A stretch of 64,000 nt of DNA from Auanema rhodensis (Eukaryota; Nematoda; Chromadorea; Rhabditida; Rhabditidae). The translations under genes and the position numbers were made by a program. The notes below the pieces were generated by a model that saw only the letters and a list, made by a program, of their open reading frames with translations, searched no databases and was not told the origin of the DNA. Location of the stretch: assembly GCA_964057225.1 (NCBI GenBank), contig OZ059897.1, forward strand, positions 15,314,001 through 15,378,000, given 5' to 3'. Positions 35,375-47,866 of the stretch are shown here, piece by piece; the first letter of the stretch is position 1; the number at the start of each line of letters is the position of its first letter.

Positions 35375-37008
35375 ACTGTTACTCTTTTTCCTAATTTGCC
35401 TCTTTAGCATTTTCTCTATTCTTTCTACCCGTTTCTTCCCTTATTTCTCTATGTTTCTCTTTCCATCTTGTTCACTCTCGTGCATGTTCTCTTCATGACC
35501 CAGCTACAGATCTTCCTTCGAGCCTCCTTTTGCAGGCCACCCTGTCTCTCTGACCACTTCACGTTCGTTGATCAATATTCTCCTCTGGTCAATGGGCTGA
35601 ACCTTCTGGCATCGGAGAAGAGCAATTGCACACAGGCATATACCAGAAACGGAATATAAGGCCGGAAGAAGCATGGCTTTCCGAACATGCGCATGGTTTC
35701 CTGGAGTTAAGTCGTTGCTAGTCAGGGCTAATTTTTTCTTTTCAACCACACTCTTGGACATTTGACCTCTATGTACATTTTGAACAGAAAACTTGTCTAA
35801 TCACTATTTCTCTTTATTTTTCAAGATTTCTAGCATATTGCTACACATCTATTCTCCCTCGTCTTTCAAATTTATTGGCAACTCTTTTTTTTCCTTCCAT
35901 TATGCCTTCCTGACCACTAACAGCCGCTTCTCAAGTGAAACTTGTCGGATTTGATTCTATGATGTCGGTGATGATCCCCGCATTTTTGAGAAAACTGAAA
36001 CAAGAGGCAAATATCAGACTTCACTATTACTGACAGTCAAGTTGAACAACTAGCTAATATGCTTATAAGGCATATGACAATGTATTTCTCACTTGCACAT
36101 CTTCTCACTCTCTCTCTCTCCCTCTCTCTTTCTCTCTCTCTTTCTCTCTCTTTTCATCTTTGTTTTTGCTTGTCTGCTTCTTATTTCACTTTCACTCTTA
36201 ATAGTAAGATCTCGACAAGATTCATGCTTCCATCAAACGAACTTTTCTTTGACTCCTGAGAGAATTGAGCTCTTAGTCGTTGTCGTTTCCATCTTCTCTC
36301 TTTCGTCCATTCATAAAACATAGCCACCAAACTAAGTCCATCGTTGCAGATGAGGTCTGTCAGTCCAAAGCCAATATTGTTGTCTTTTGAGAAATACGAT
36401 GACTGGCTGAAACATGCATGTCAGCATAAGCTGTATTTCCTTTTCACATAATTCTTTCTAATATTTTTTTTTATAAAAGTTATGATATGTATATATGTGT
36501 ATGGCATAAATTAACTGACAGAATTCATATGTTTTTTTTTTATTAAAAATGCTTTAGAAAGCTATTAGTATGTGGATAGATGATGTAGTATTCATTTCAT
36601 CTATCTCATTTTGGTTTACAAATGTTTTACGAGAGTTTTAAAGCTATGAAAGCTATTAGTACACATATGCTACTTAGATGAAGCAATATTTCATGCTATT
36701 TAGTCTTTTAAAACAATAAAATCATTGAAAGCCACCAAAAGGAACCAAAAATCTTCTTTTTTTTACAAAAAATAAACAAATATTAACAAATAATGTTGTT
36801 TTTGTGTTATATACTATAATTGAATAGTCATCTAATAAGATTTTATTATGCTTTCATCTAATGTTTTGACCCATATATGGCCTTAACTAGCCAACCGTCT
36901 GTTCATTTATCTATCTATCTATGTACATGTATGTATGTTCACAACATTAGTTATTTCTTCTTTTAGGTTCTAATCATTCTAATGAAACTTTATTATTCAA
37001 TGTATACT
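32815..37008. repeat. Giant palindrome 1, left arm
   Basis: A 4,194-bp arm, reverse-complementary to 37017-41090. Paired positions sum to 74025 near the centre and 73905 in the outer part, the difference being a 120-bp segment (34487-34606) present only here. The arm begins in the last intron of the degenerate lysozyme gene and carries that gene's final exon, then non-coding AT-rich sequence with GC-richer islands at about 33780-34200, 34500-34660 and 35470-35760. Confidence 0.93.
35504..35761 (-). CDS. Small ORF in palindrome 1, left copy
   Basis: An 85-codon frame with one hydrophobic stretch (LLPALYSVSGICLCAIALL), charged flanks and a C-terminal KEDL. Base composition is richer in G+C than the surroundings. 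The mirror copy is at 38264-38521. Other frames over the same bases are also partly open, no spliced-leader acceptor is obvious, and the family is not recognised, so coding status is uncertain. It may instead hold exons of a larger spliced gene. Confidence 0.35.
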   Translation of the reverse strand: MSKSVVEKKKLALTSNDLTPGNHAHVRKAMLLPALYSVSGICLCAIALLRCQKVQPIDQRRILINEREVVRETGWPAKGGSKEDL

Positions 37009-37016
37009 ATGTATAC
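37009..37016. other. Central spacer of palindrome 1
   Basis: Eight bases (ATGTATAC) separate the two arms, with GTATAC at 37011-37016 itself palindromic. Confidence 0.9.
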
Positions 37017-38263
37017 AGTATACATTGAATAATAAAGTTTCATTAGAATGATTAGAACCTAAAAGAAGAAATAACTAATGTTGTGAACATACATACATGT
37101 ACATAGATAGATAGATAAATGAACAGACGGTTGGCTAGTTAAGGCCATATATGGGTCAAAACATTAGATGAAAGCATAATAAAATCTTATTAGATGACTA
37201 TTCAATTATAGTATATAACACAAAAACAACATTATTTGTTAATATTTGTTTATTTTTTGTAAAAAAAAGAAGATTTTTGGTTCCTTTTGGTGGCTTTCAA
37301 TGATTTTATTGTTTTAAAAGACTAAATAGCATGAAATATTGCTTCATCTAAGTAGCATATGTGTACTAATAGCTTTCATAGCTTTAAAACTCTCGTAAAA
37401 CATTTGTAAACCAAAATGAGATAGATGAAATGAATACTACATCATCTATCCACATACTAATAGCTTTCTAAAGCATTTTTAATAAAAAAAAAACATATGA
37501 ATTCTGTCAGTTAATTTATGCCATACACATATATACATATCATAACTTTTATAAAAAAAAATATTAGAAAGAATTATGTGAAAAGGAAATACAGCTTATG
37601 CTGACATGCATGTTTCAGCCAGTCATCGTATTTCTCAAAAGACAACAATATTGGCTTTGGACTGACAGACCTCATCTGCAACGATGGACTTAGTTTGGTG
37701 GCTATGTTTTATGAATGGACGAAAGAGAGAAGATGGAAACGACAACGACTAAGAGCTCAATTCTCTCAGGAGTCAAAGAAAAGTTCGTTTGATGGAAGCA
37801 TGAATCTTGTCGAGATCTTACTATTAAGAGTGAAAGTGAAATAAGAAGCAGACAAGCAAAAACAAAGATGAAAAGAGAGAGAAAGAGAGAGAGAAAGAGA
37901 GAGGGAGAGAGAGAGAGTGAGAAGATGTGCAAGTGAGAAATACATTGTCATATGCCTTATAAGCATATTAGCTAGTTGTTCAACTTGACTGTCAGTAATA
38001 GTGAAGTCTGATATTTGCCTCTTGTTTCAGTTTTCTCAAAAATGCGGGGATCATCACCGACATCATAGAATCAAATCCGACAAGTTTCACTTGAGAAGCG
38101 GCTGTTAGTGGTCAGGAAGGCATAATGGAAGGAAAAAAAAGAGTTGCCAATAAATTTGAAAGACGAGGGAGAATAGATGTGTAGCAATATGCTAGAAATC
38201 TTGAAAAATAAAGAGAAATAGTGATTAGACAAGTTTTCTGTTCAAAATGTACATAGAGGTCAA

Positions 38264-38521
38264 ATGTCCAAGAGTGTGGTTGAAAAGAAAAAATTAGCCC
38301 TGACTAGCAACGACTTAACTCCAGGAAACCATGCGCATGTTCGGAAAGCCATGCTTCTTCCGGCCTTATATTCCGTTTCTGGTATATGCCTGTGTGCAAT
38401 TGCTCTTCTCCGATGCCAGAAGGTTCAGCCCATTGACCAGAGGAGAATATTGATCAACGAACGTGAAGTGGTCAGAGAGACAGGGTGGCCTGCAAAAGGA
38501 GGCTCGAAGGAAGATCTGTAG
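38264..38521 (+). CDS. Small ORF in palindrome 1, right copy
   Basis: Identical in translation to the frame at 35761-35504: 85 residues, one predicted membrane helix, C-terminal KEDL. In this orientation the two copies diverge from the palindrome centre. Function unknown. Confidence 0.35.
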   Translation: MSKSVVEKKKLALTSNDLTPGNHAHVRKAMLLPALYSVSGICLCAIALLRCQKVQPIDQRRILINEREVVRETGWPAKGGSKEDL

Positions 38522-38650
38522 CTGGGTCATGAAGAGAACATGCACGAGAGTGAACAAGATGGAAAGAGAAACATAGAGAAATAAGGGAAGAAACGGGTAG
38601 AAAGAATAGAGAAAATGCTAAAGAGGCAAATTAGGAAAAAGAGTAACAGT

Positions 38651-38682
<32 letters not shown>

Positions 38683-41025
38683 AAAGTGTTGAAAAGGGAC
38701 AGAAGCATGAAGAACGGCATAATATTTAGGTTCAATTTAGGATCTCAAAGGACATTGAATAGCAGCATTATGTCTTTCTTTGGCAAAACCATTTGAAATC
38801 TTCCAGCTTGATCTAGTTAATTATAAAATATATTTCTAAATCTGTGACTTATTAGAATTAAAATATTCTTTAATTAAAATAAAAAGAAATTCAATGAAAA
38901 AGAAAAGAAATTAAACTCAAAATATTATCTCTAGCAGGTGTTAAAGTTTTAAAAAATGCTTTAACTTTTGTCAAAAGAAATAATTAATTATAGGAAATTA
39001 AAGAAAATCAATTGATTTTTTGAACAAAATATTTGAAAAAAAAGAAAAAAGTTTTTATTTTTTAGAAATTATAAAGAAAATAAAATATAAATAATTTTAT
39101 ATTAACTTATATGATTTATAACGATACGATTGAATATATTTTGAAAGTTAAAATTCATTTCTTTCTAACAAAAACGTACTAAAAGAGCTTTTATGAAAGG
39201 GATTAATGACCTGAAGAAAAAACAATTTTATGTTACAAGAAATAAAAAAAAAAGAAAAACAATCTCATTCGCTTAGCTCTTTCAACAAAGAATCTCATTG
39301 GTTATAGTGCTTCTCATTTGTCAATCAATGACTTTAATTACTGAGACCTATTACAAAGATGGATAATGATGAAGCTGACATTCATCATCATAGTCTTAAT
39401 AGATTGGATCATCATGACAAAATAATCTTATAAGAATCATATAGAAGGGAATGAAAAATAGAAAATTTGAGTTGAAAAGAGAAATTCTGGTCAGTCAGTT
39501 ATCTGGTTATTTAGGTCTTTTAGGCTTAATGCTATTAAAAGCAATAGCACATAACGCATAGCACATATGTAGAACCTAAAGTTATATAAACCTATGCACG
39601 AAAAGAATGTCATTGTTATATATTCAACACAATATTTGTGATTTTAGAAAAAGGGATGAAAATCATTGAAATACATACATTTGGAAAATGAGATCATAAC
39701 TGAGATGGAAATAGGCATGAAGAATGTGAACAGGAATAGGTTCTCGCTTTGGTGCAATCTCTCGAAAATTGCAAATAGAAGACGAATAGATACAGAAGAT
39801 GCTTCTGAGAAACAGAGAAAATAAGAATTTTCCAAATTGTGCGAAAGATAGGGCTTAGAGCGACAGAAATACGCTGAGGTGAGGGAAAAAGGCATTAACG
39901 AGAATGAGAGATGATTAGAACAACAATGACCAAGAGATGGATTATCACCAGCTTCAACTCGCTGTACTCCGTTTACTATCCTCCCTCAGACTGGCCGGAA
40001 ACAATGATGATAAACCACTACAGAAGGCGAAGAGAACCTAAACAAGGATTTTCAAGGAAATAGCTCGAAGCAGACAGTACAAATACTTTTCGCGTTTCTG
40101 CGGTTTTTGGTAGCAATGACAAACAGAAAGCATCTATTTGAGCTTATATATAGATTTTCAATTAGCCAAAAATTACACAAAATACCAAAATACTTCAAGA
40201 CAACTTAATGATGTTATACTTCCGGTAATTCATATATATTTAAACATTATTGAATTAATATTAAGTTTGAAACTATAACGAATTCTTGAAAGCCTTTGCT
40301 CTCTAATACAAGGAACAACATGTATTTTGCCATTTTGAGGCTCAGGTTTTCTATTAAGTGATTCATTTGTATAAAGTACATATCATTCCAAATCATTCGG
40401 TTAAAAAGAAACATATCTATAAGTATAATTGGAAATGAAAATTATGTTTTTTCATTTAAAAATATTTTGATTGAAGACTTTCCTTATAATTATATGAAAA
40501 CTATATTCCATCATCTCTCTCTAGTTTTATTCCATCATCTCTCTCTAGTTCTCTAGGAAATTTGGTAATGACTAAGTTTGTAACAAGTTTGTTTAAAACT
40601 TGGTTAATATTTATCTAAATTACATGTTGTAGCCATATCTTCTATTGAGCGTAAATGCTTCCGGTTTAATACCGTGGCGGAACTTCCACACCCTTGATAT
40701 CTATATCTATCTATATATGTAGACATTTTCATGCTTTTGGTTTCAATTTTTGGTTTTAAGGTACATAATGGGTCAAATGTTTGAGTGATAATACTAATTA
40801 TCTTGAATTATTATCATATTTTAGTTATTATAGTCTAAAGATTGGACGATTTTATCAATTCTTTTTAAAAGAAAAAGATAAAAGAACATTGTATTCATGT
40901 GATCAAGAGCATATTATATGTATATTTTCATATAAATTATTATTAATTTATAAATTATTTTAAAGAAATAAAAAAGAATTTATTTATTTTTATTACAATT
41001 CATGTTATAACATAACATATTTCAG

Positions 41026-41065
41026 TTAAATTGTAGATTTCAACGATCCTGGTACGTAAATCATT
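41026..41065 (-). pseudogene. Inverted stray copy of a lysozyme-family last exon
   Basis: Mirror of exon 32840-32879 of the degenerate GH25 gene, carried at the outer end of the right arm together with a small part of the preceding intron (to 41090). The rest of the gene is absent here, so it is not functional by itself. Confidence 0.85.
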
Positions 41066-41090
41066 CTGAAGAAATATTTGAAAATTATTA

Positions 41091-42559
41091 GATGATGCAT
41101 GAAATGCCTCCTTGTCCAGAAAAATATTTTTCAAAATTGACAATTTTTACTTAAAAATCTGTGAATGAGAAAAAATGAAAAGATTAGAATGAAAGTTGTC
41201 AAATACATAGATATTTGGAAATAAATGAGAACAACGTCTTCCACTACTATTGATTTGGATGAGATGGATGCCAATAATGGAAGCGACATCATCTAAATAA
41301 TGAAATGGAATAAAAGTAGTTACAAAGAAAATGTTTTTTTTCTTTTAAAATATAAAATATAATAAAAAAAAAGAATATATATATATATATATATAAACGT
41401 ATATACAAATATTAAGGAAAATCATTAATCAATGATGAACTGATTGAATGATTGGGTAAAATTCCAGCCAATTAAATGAAGAAATCAAGTCTATTTCGTT
41501 AATCTATAGTATATGTTGTAAAGAAACAAAAAATGAATGAAAAAATTGAAAAGTTTGATTGTAAATGTTAAAGATATCTATCTATATGTATTTACTAGAT
41601 TATAGAATATAAAATATTTAAATGTATATATATGTATATGTAAATATTTTGTTTTTTTCTTATTTAAGCTTAAATATAATAAAAAAATAAAATAAAATCT
41701 AAGGAAGGATCAAAGATTATAAAATATTTTTCTTTGTGTCCATTTTCATTCACTTTTAGACTATACATATATAGTTAAATATGATTATAGTATTACTGTT
41801 TCAATAACATTTGAAATAAGTTTTGAGGAGAAAAAAAAGAAAAATAAGTTATAGGAAAAGATAATATTAGTCATCATTATAACAAGTAATTGATATATAC
41901 TATTTGAGAGATATTATAAACCTTTTGTTAAATAAAAAATGTTTCAAAACAATCAATGTAAAAGAAGAAAAATCTATATATATTTGGTCATAATATTTAC
42001 AAGATCAGTATGATTTTATCATCTTTTTCTTTCTTTTTTATTTTGATATAAAAACACTTCAATAAAACAAAATCTTTAATAGTATAGAAATATATATGTA
42101 TATATAGTAAAGTAAAATATACATATATAGAGTAAAGAAAAAGGTAAAAAAACCAAAAAAGTGATAAAGAGGTATCTTGTTTAAACAGACGATTGAGTTC
42201 TAAACTATGGGAGACGAGAGTTAAAGAGATGAGAGTTGAAGTTAAAAGAAAAAAATATTTGACAGCTGAGGGGGTGAAAGGTGATAGGGAGATTGTTCAG
42301 ATGATAATCCTCAAATAAATTTCCTATGCTACATCTTTTTGAGGAGAAAAAGGTGTCGTAGATAAGATGATTGGGTTCCGGAACATCTCACGTAAAGCGA
42401 AAGGACAAATATGAACAAACTAAGTATATGACACATTTCTCTTCATGATTTGTATAAAGCAGAATGTGATAAGAACAAAACTGAAAAAGGAGTTAAAAGG
42501 ATAAAAGGAAAAGATTTATCTATAGTTTATAAGAAGAAAGATGTATAAAGAAGGCCAAT

Positions 42560-42597
<38 letters not shown>

Positions 42598-44151
42598 AAG
42601 TAAATGACAGAGAAAGATGAAGCAATGGGAAAAAGGAAGAGAATGACGGTATTATGGAGAAGAAAAACCAGAACCAATCAGAAAAACTTTGAGAGGCTAG
42701 GTGGATAAGGATTCAGGAATTGTTCATCAACGTGAGGAAATTGTCTTGTATAGCAGAAAAAATGAATTGTGGGTAGATAAAACCTTGACAAAGGCAGTGA
42801 ATAGAAAACAAATCGAATCAAATAGCAAATGATAGTGAATGTTGAGGTGTTTTAACAATCTCTTTCTTCTTACTTTCGTCATTTCCTTTCTATGGTAACT
42901 AAAAGGAAAATAAAGGTTACCAAGGAGTTTAAGTACAATAAATAAAAAAAAAAGAAAATGAGGAAAGTATAAGTAATAGAAAAAGCTTTGGAAAATGAAG
43001 AATTACTTTTGAAAATTCAATGCAAGCTTAATGATCATCAAGTACTGAATATTGAACATTGTCGTTCAGACTAAGGATTAAGAGAAGCGAAAATTAAATT
43101 ATATACTATATAGAATAGTTAGATATACTATGTATGTATATGAATATAAAATGAGAAAAGAATAGTATAAAATCATTAAATATTTAAATATTTTCATATA
43201 GAAAATGAAAATAAATAATCAGTTTTTATAAAAAAGAAATATAAAAAGAAATATTATAGTTTGAAACAAATTTTTATGACAAATCTCATGTTCAAATATA
43301 TTCCGATAAAGTATGATGAGATTGTAAAGGGTGTGGTAGGGCTATAAAGAGTATTTTTGAAGTGAAAAACCTGTTAGATTGATATGTTGTATCTCTTGGG
43401 GTTATCCACCAAAAAATATATATATATTTCTCATTAATTCTTATTATTCTATTGATAGATATTAAACTTTATTTGGATAAAATAAATAAACAAAAATAAT
43501 AAAAATATTGAAGTAAATAGAAATATTATATTCTTCATCTTATTTATAATTTAAATATTAAAATAAATATATGATTTATATAAAAATAAAGATTAAATAT
43601 AATATTATAAAGATAGAGAGAGAGAGAGAGGAGAAAGAGAGAGAGATGAGATGGAATTGAGGAAAAAAAAGAATAAAAGAAGAACAGTAAGAGCCATATA
43701 CAAGACTAGATTCAAACAAACACTGTAGGTGGTTATACTTTTTTGTACAAAAAAAACTTTGAGGGAAAAAATGAGGAAACAGATTAAGAGGATTGAAGCT
43801 TACTCATAAATGCTGTAATGGAATAGAACATAATAAAAAAGATTTTGAATGAATAAAAGTTGGTGAGGATTGCGTTAGAGAATTGAAGCGCTATGAGAGT
43901 ATATAGGATGATGTAGAGTGGATGATGTCTTCTAGACAGTGATGCGCGATTATAAGAAACAACTAGTATTGTAATAAAGAGAAGAGGTAATATTGAGATA
44001 TATGTCAATAACAAATAAGTGTCAGTTGCCTTTTAACATATTTAATCGAAAGAAAGAAAGAAAGAAAGATATAGTATTAAAGAGAATAAGCTGTGAAATA
44101 CAGAAGATATATAACTATATGATGTGATTGAAAGAGAGAGAGAGAGAAAGC

Positions 44152-44183
<32 letters not shown>

Positions 44184-44478
44184 ATAGATTTGAGGTTAAA
44201 AGAAGGAAAAAAGATGAGAAACTATAGAATGATTAAACGATGAAGACTACAGAGAATCAACTTTCACTCAATTCATTTATATAAATTACTCATATTACAA
44301 AAGATAAAATAAGAAATAATACAGTAAAATATTATTTGAAATCCAACATATATGGTTTAGAAGATTCTATTAAATCTTAAAAATAAATAAATATAAAAGA
44401 TTAAAAAGTTCTTTAAGAATCTAAGTAATAATCTATAAAATTTTAATCAAACAAAAATAAAAAAATTAATAGTTAGTT
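41091..44478. repeat. Giant palindrome 2, left arm
   Basis: A 3,388-bp arm, reverse-complementary to 44479-47866 (paired positions sum to 88957). It begins at the base after palindrome 1 ends. The content is AT-rich with AT and GA microsatellites (41375-41395, 42558-42600, 43613-43645 and 44130-44182). A 76-codon hydrophobic frame at 44014-43784 (mirror 44943-45173) is the only long open frame and is weakly supported. Confidence 0.93.
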
Positions 44479-44773
44479 AACTAACTATTAATTTTTTTAT
44501 TTTTGTTTGATTAAAATTTTATAGATTATTACTTAGATTCTTAAAGAACTTTTTAATCTTTTATATTTATTTATTTTTAAGATTTAATAGAATCTTCTAA
44601 ACCATATATGTTGGATTTCAAATAATATTTTACTGTATTATTTCTTATTTTATCTTTTGTAATATGAGTAATTTATATAAATGAATTGAGTGAAAGTTGA
44701 TTCTCTGTAGTCTTCATCGTTTAATCATTCTATAGTTTCTCATCTTTTTTCCTTCTTTTAACCTCAAATCTAT

Positions 44774-44805
<32 letters not shown>

Positions 44806-46359
44806 GCTTTCTCTCTCTCTCTCTTTCAATCACATCATATAGTTATATATCTTCTGTATTTCACAGCTTATTCTCTTTAATACTATATCTTTCTTTCTTT
44901 CTTTCTTTCGATTAAATATGTTAAAAGGCAACTGACACTTATTTGTTATTGACATATATCTCAATATTACCTCTTCTCTTTATTACAATACTAGTTGTTT
45001 CTTATAATCGCGCATCACTGTCTAGAAGACATCATCCACTCTACATCATCCTATATACTCTCATAGCGCTTCAATTCTCTAACGCAATCCTCACCAACTT
45101 TTATTCATTCAAAATCTTTTTTATTATGTTCTATTCCATTACAGCATTTATGAGTAAGCTTCAATCCTCTTAATCTGTTTCCTCATTTTTTCCCTCAAAG
45201 TTTTTTTTGTACAAAAAAGTATAACCACCTACAGTGTTTGTTTGAATCTAGTCTTGTATATGGCTCTTACTGTTCTTCTTTTATTCTTTTTTTTCCTCAA
45301 TTCCATCTCATCTCTCTCTCTTTCTCCTCTCTCTCTCTCTCTATCTTTATAATATTATATTTAATCTTTATTTTTATATAAATCATATATTTATTTTAAT
45401 ATTTAAATTATAAATAAGATGAAGAATATAATATTTCTATTTACTTCAATATTTTTATTATTTTTGTTTATTTATTTTATCCAAATAAAGTTTAATATCT
45501 ATCAATAGAATAATAAGAATTAATGAGAAATATATATATATTTTTTGGTGGATAACCCCAAGAGATACAACATATCAATCTAACAGGTTTTTCACTTCAA
45601 AAATACTCTTTATAGCCCTACCACACCCTTTACAATCTCATCATACTTTATCGGAATATATTTGAACATGAGATTTGTCATAAAAATTTGTTTCAAACTA
45701 TAATATTTCTTTTTATATTTCTTTTTTATAAAAACTGATTATTTATTTTCATTTTCTATATGAAAATATTTAAATATTTAATGATTTTATACTATTCTTT
45801 TCTCATTTTATATTCATATACATACATAGTATATCTAACTATTCTATATAGTATATAATTTAATTTTCGCTTCTCTTAATCCTTAGTCTGAACGACAATG
45901 TTCAATATTCAGTACTTGATGATCATTAAGCTTGCATTGAATTTTCAAAAGTAATTCTTCATTTTCCAAAGCTTTTTCTATTACTTATACTTTCCTCATT
46001 TTCTTTTTTTTTTATTTATTGTACTTAAACTCCTTGGTAACCTTTATTTTCCTTTTAGTTACCATAGAAAGGAAATGACGAAAGTAAGAAGAAAGAGATT
46101 GTTAAAACACCTCAACATTCACTATCATTTGCTATTTGATTCGATTTGTTTTCTATTCACTGCCTTTGTCAAGGTTTTATCTACCCACAATTCATTTTTT
46201 CTGCTATACAAGACAATTTCCTCACGTTGATGAACAATTCCTGAATCCTTATCCACCTAGCCTCTCAAAGTTTTTCTGATTGGTTCTGGTTTTTCTTCTC
46301 CATAATACCGTCATTCTCTTCCTTTTTCCCATTGCTTCATCTTTCTCTGTCATTTACTT

Positions 46360-46397
<38 letters not shown>

Positions 46398-47866
46398 ATT
46401 GGCCTTCTTTATACATCTTTCTTCTTATAAACTATAGATAAATCTTTTCCTTTTATCCTTTTAACTCCTTTTTCAGTTTTGTTCTTATCACATTCTGCTT
46501 TATACAAATCATGAAGAGAAATGTGTCATATACTTAGTTTGTTCATATTTGTCCTTTCGCTTTACGTGAGATGTTCCGGAACCCAATCATCTTATCTACG
46601 ACACCTTTTTCTCCTCAAAAAGATGTAGCATAGGAAATTTATTTGAGGATTATCATCTGAACAATCTCCCTATCACCTTTCACCCCCTCAGCTGTCAAAT
46701 ATTTTTTTCTTTTAACTTCAACTCTCATCTCTTTAACTCTCGTCTCCCATAGTTTAGAACTCAATCGTCTGTTTAAACAAGATACCTCTTTATCACTTTT
46801 TTGGTTTTTTTACCTTTTTCTTTACTCTATATATGTATATTTTACTTTACTATATATACATATATATTTCTATACTATTAAAGATTTTGTTTTATTGAAG
46901 TGTTTTTATATCAAAATAAAAAAGAAAGAAAAAGATGATAAAATCATACTGATCTTGTAAATATTATGACCAAATATATATAGATTTTTCTTCTTTTACA
47001 TTGATTGTTTTGAAACATTTTTTATTTAACAAAAGGTTTATAATATCTCTCAAATAGTATATATCAATTACTTGTTATAATGATGACTAATATTATCTTT
47101 TCCTATAACTTATTTTTCTTTTTTTTCTCCTCAAAACTTATTTCAAATGTTATTGAAACAGTAATACTATAATCATATTTAACTATATATGTATAGTCTA
47201 AAAGTGAATGAAAATGGACACAAAGAAAAATATTTTATAATCTTTGATCCTTCCTTAGATTTTATTTTATTTTTTTATTATATTTAAGCTTAAATAAGAA
47301 AAAAACAAAATATTTACATATACATATATATACATTTAAATATTTTATATTCTATAATCTAGTAAATACATATAGATAGATATCTTTAACATTTACAATC
47401 AAACTTTTCAATTTTTTCATTCATTTTTTGTTTCTTTACAACATATACTATAGATTAACGAAATAGACTTGATTTCTTCATTTAATTGGCTGGAATTTTA
47501 CCCAATCATTCAATCAGTTCATCATTGATTAATGATTTTCCTTAATATTTGTATATACGTTTATATATATATATATATATATTCTTTTTTTTTATTATAT
47601 TTTATATTTTAAAAGAAAAAAAACATTTTCTTTGTAACTACTTTTATTCCATTTCATTATTTAGATGATGTCGCTTCCATTATTGGCATCCATCTCATCC
47701 AAATCAATAGTAGTGGAAGACGTTGTTCTCATTTATTTCCAAATATCTATGTATTTGACAACTTTCATTCTAATCTTTTCATTTTTTCTCATTCACAGAT
47801 TTTTAAGTAAAAATTGTCAATTTTGAAAAATATTTTTCTGGACAAGGAGGCATTTCATGCATCATC
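44479..47866. repeat. Giant palindrome 2, right arm
   Basis: Inverted copy of 41091-44478 with no spacer: the centre reads AGTTAGTT|AACTAACT. I found no length difference between the arms. The last base of symmetry is 47866; 47867 onward is single copy. Confidence 0.93.
44943..45173 (+). CDS. Weak hydrophobic ORF in palindrome 2
   Basis: A 76-codon frame with two hydrophobic stretches separated by NRASLSRRHHP; its mirror is at 44014-43784. Flanks carry no clear splice or start context. It may be chance in T-rich sequence. Confidence 0.2.
   Translation: MLLTYISILPLLFITILVVSYNRASLSRRHHPLYIILYTLIALQFSNAILTNFYSFKIFFIMFYSITAFMSKLQSS

Larger units (their letters stand above)
37017..41090. repeat. 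Giant palindrome 1, right arm
   Basis: A 4,074-bp inverted copy of 32815-37008 lacking only the 120-bp segment between 39418 and 39419. It ends at 41090 with the reverse complement of lysozyme intron sequence, and the next base starts palindrome 2. On its plus strand are exon-like open stretches: 37614-37845 (after TTTCAG), 38264-38521 and 39919-40041 (after GATTAG). Confidence 0.93.

Noticed and set aside
32815-47866. Transposon with long terminal inverted repeats (foldback or Maverick type)
   Set aside because: No transposase, integrase or polymerase frame, no target-site duplication seen, and the edge lies in a host gene intron with host exon sequence inside the arm.
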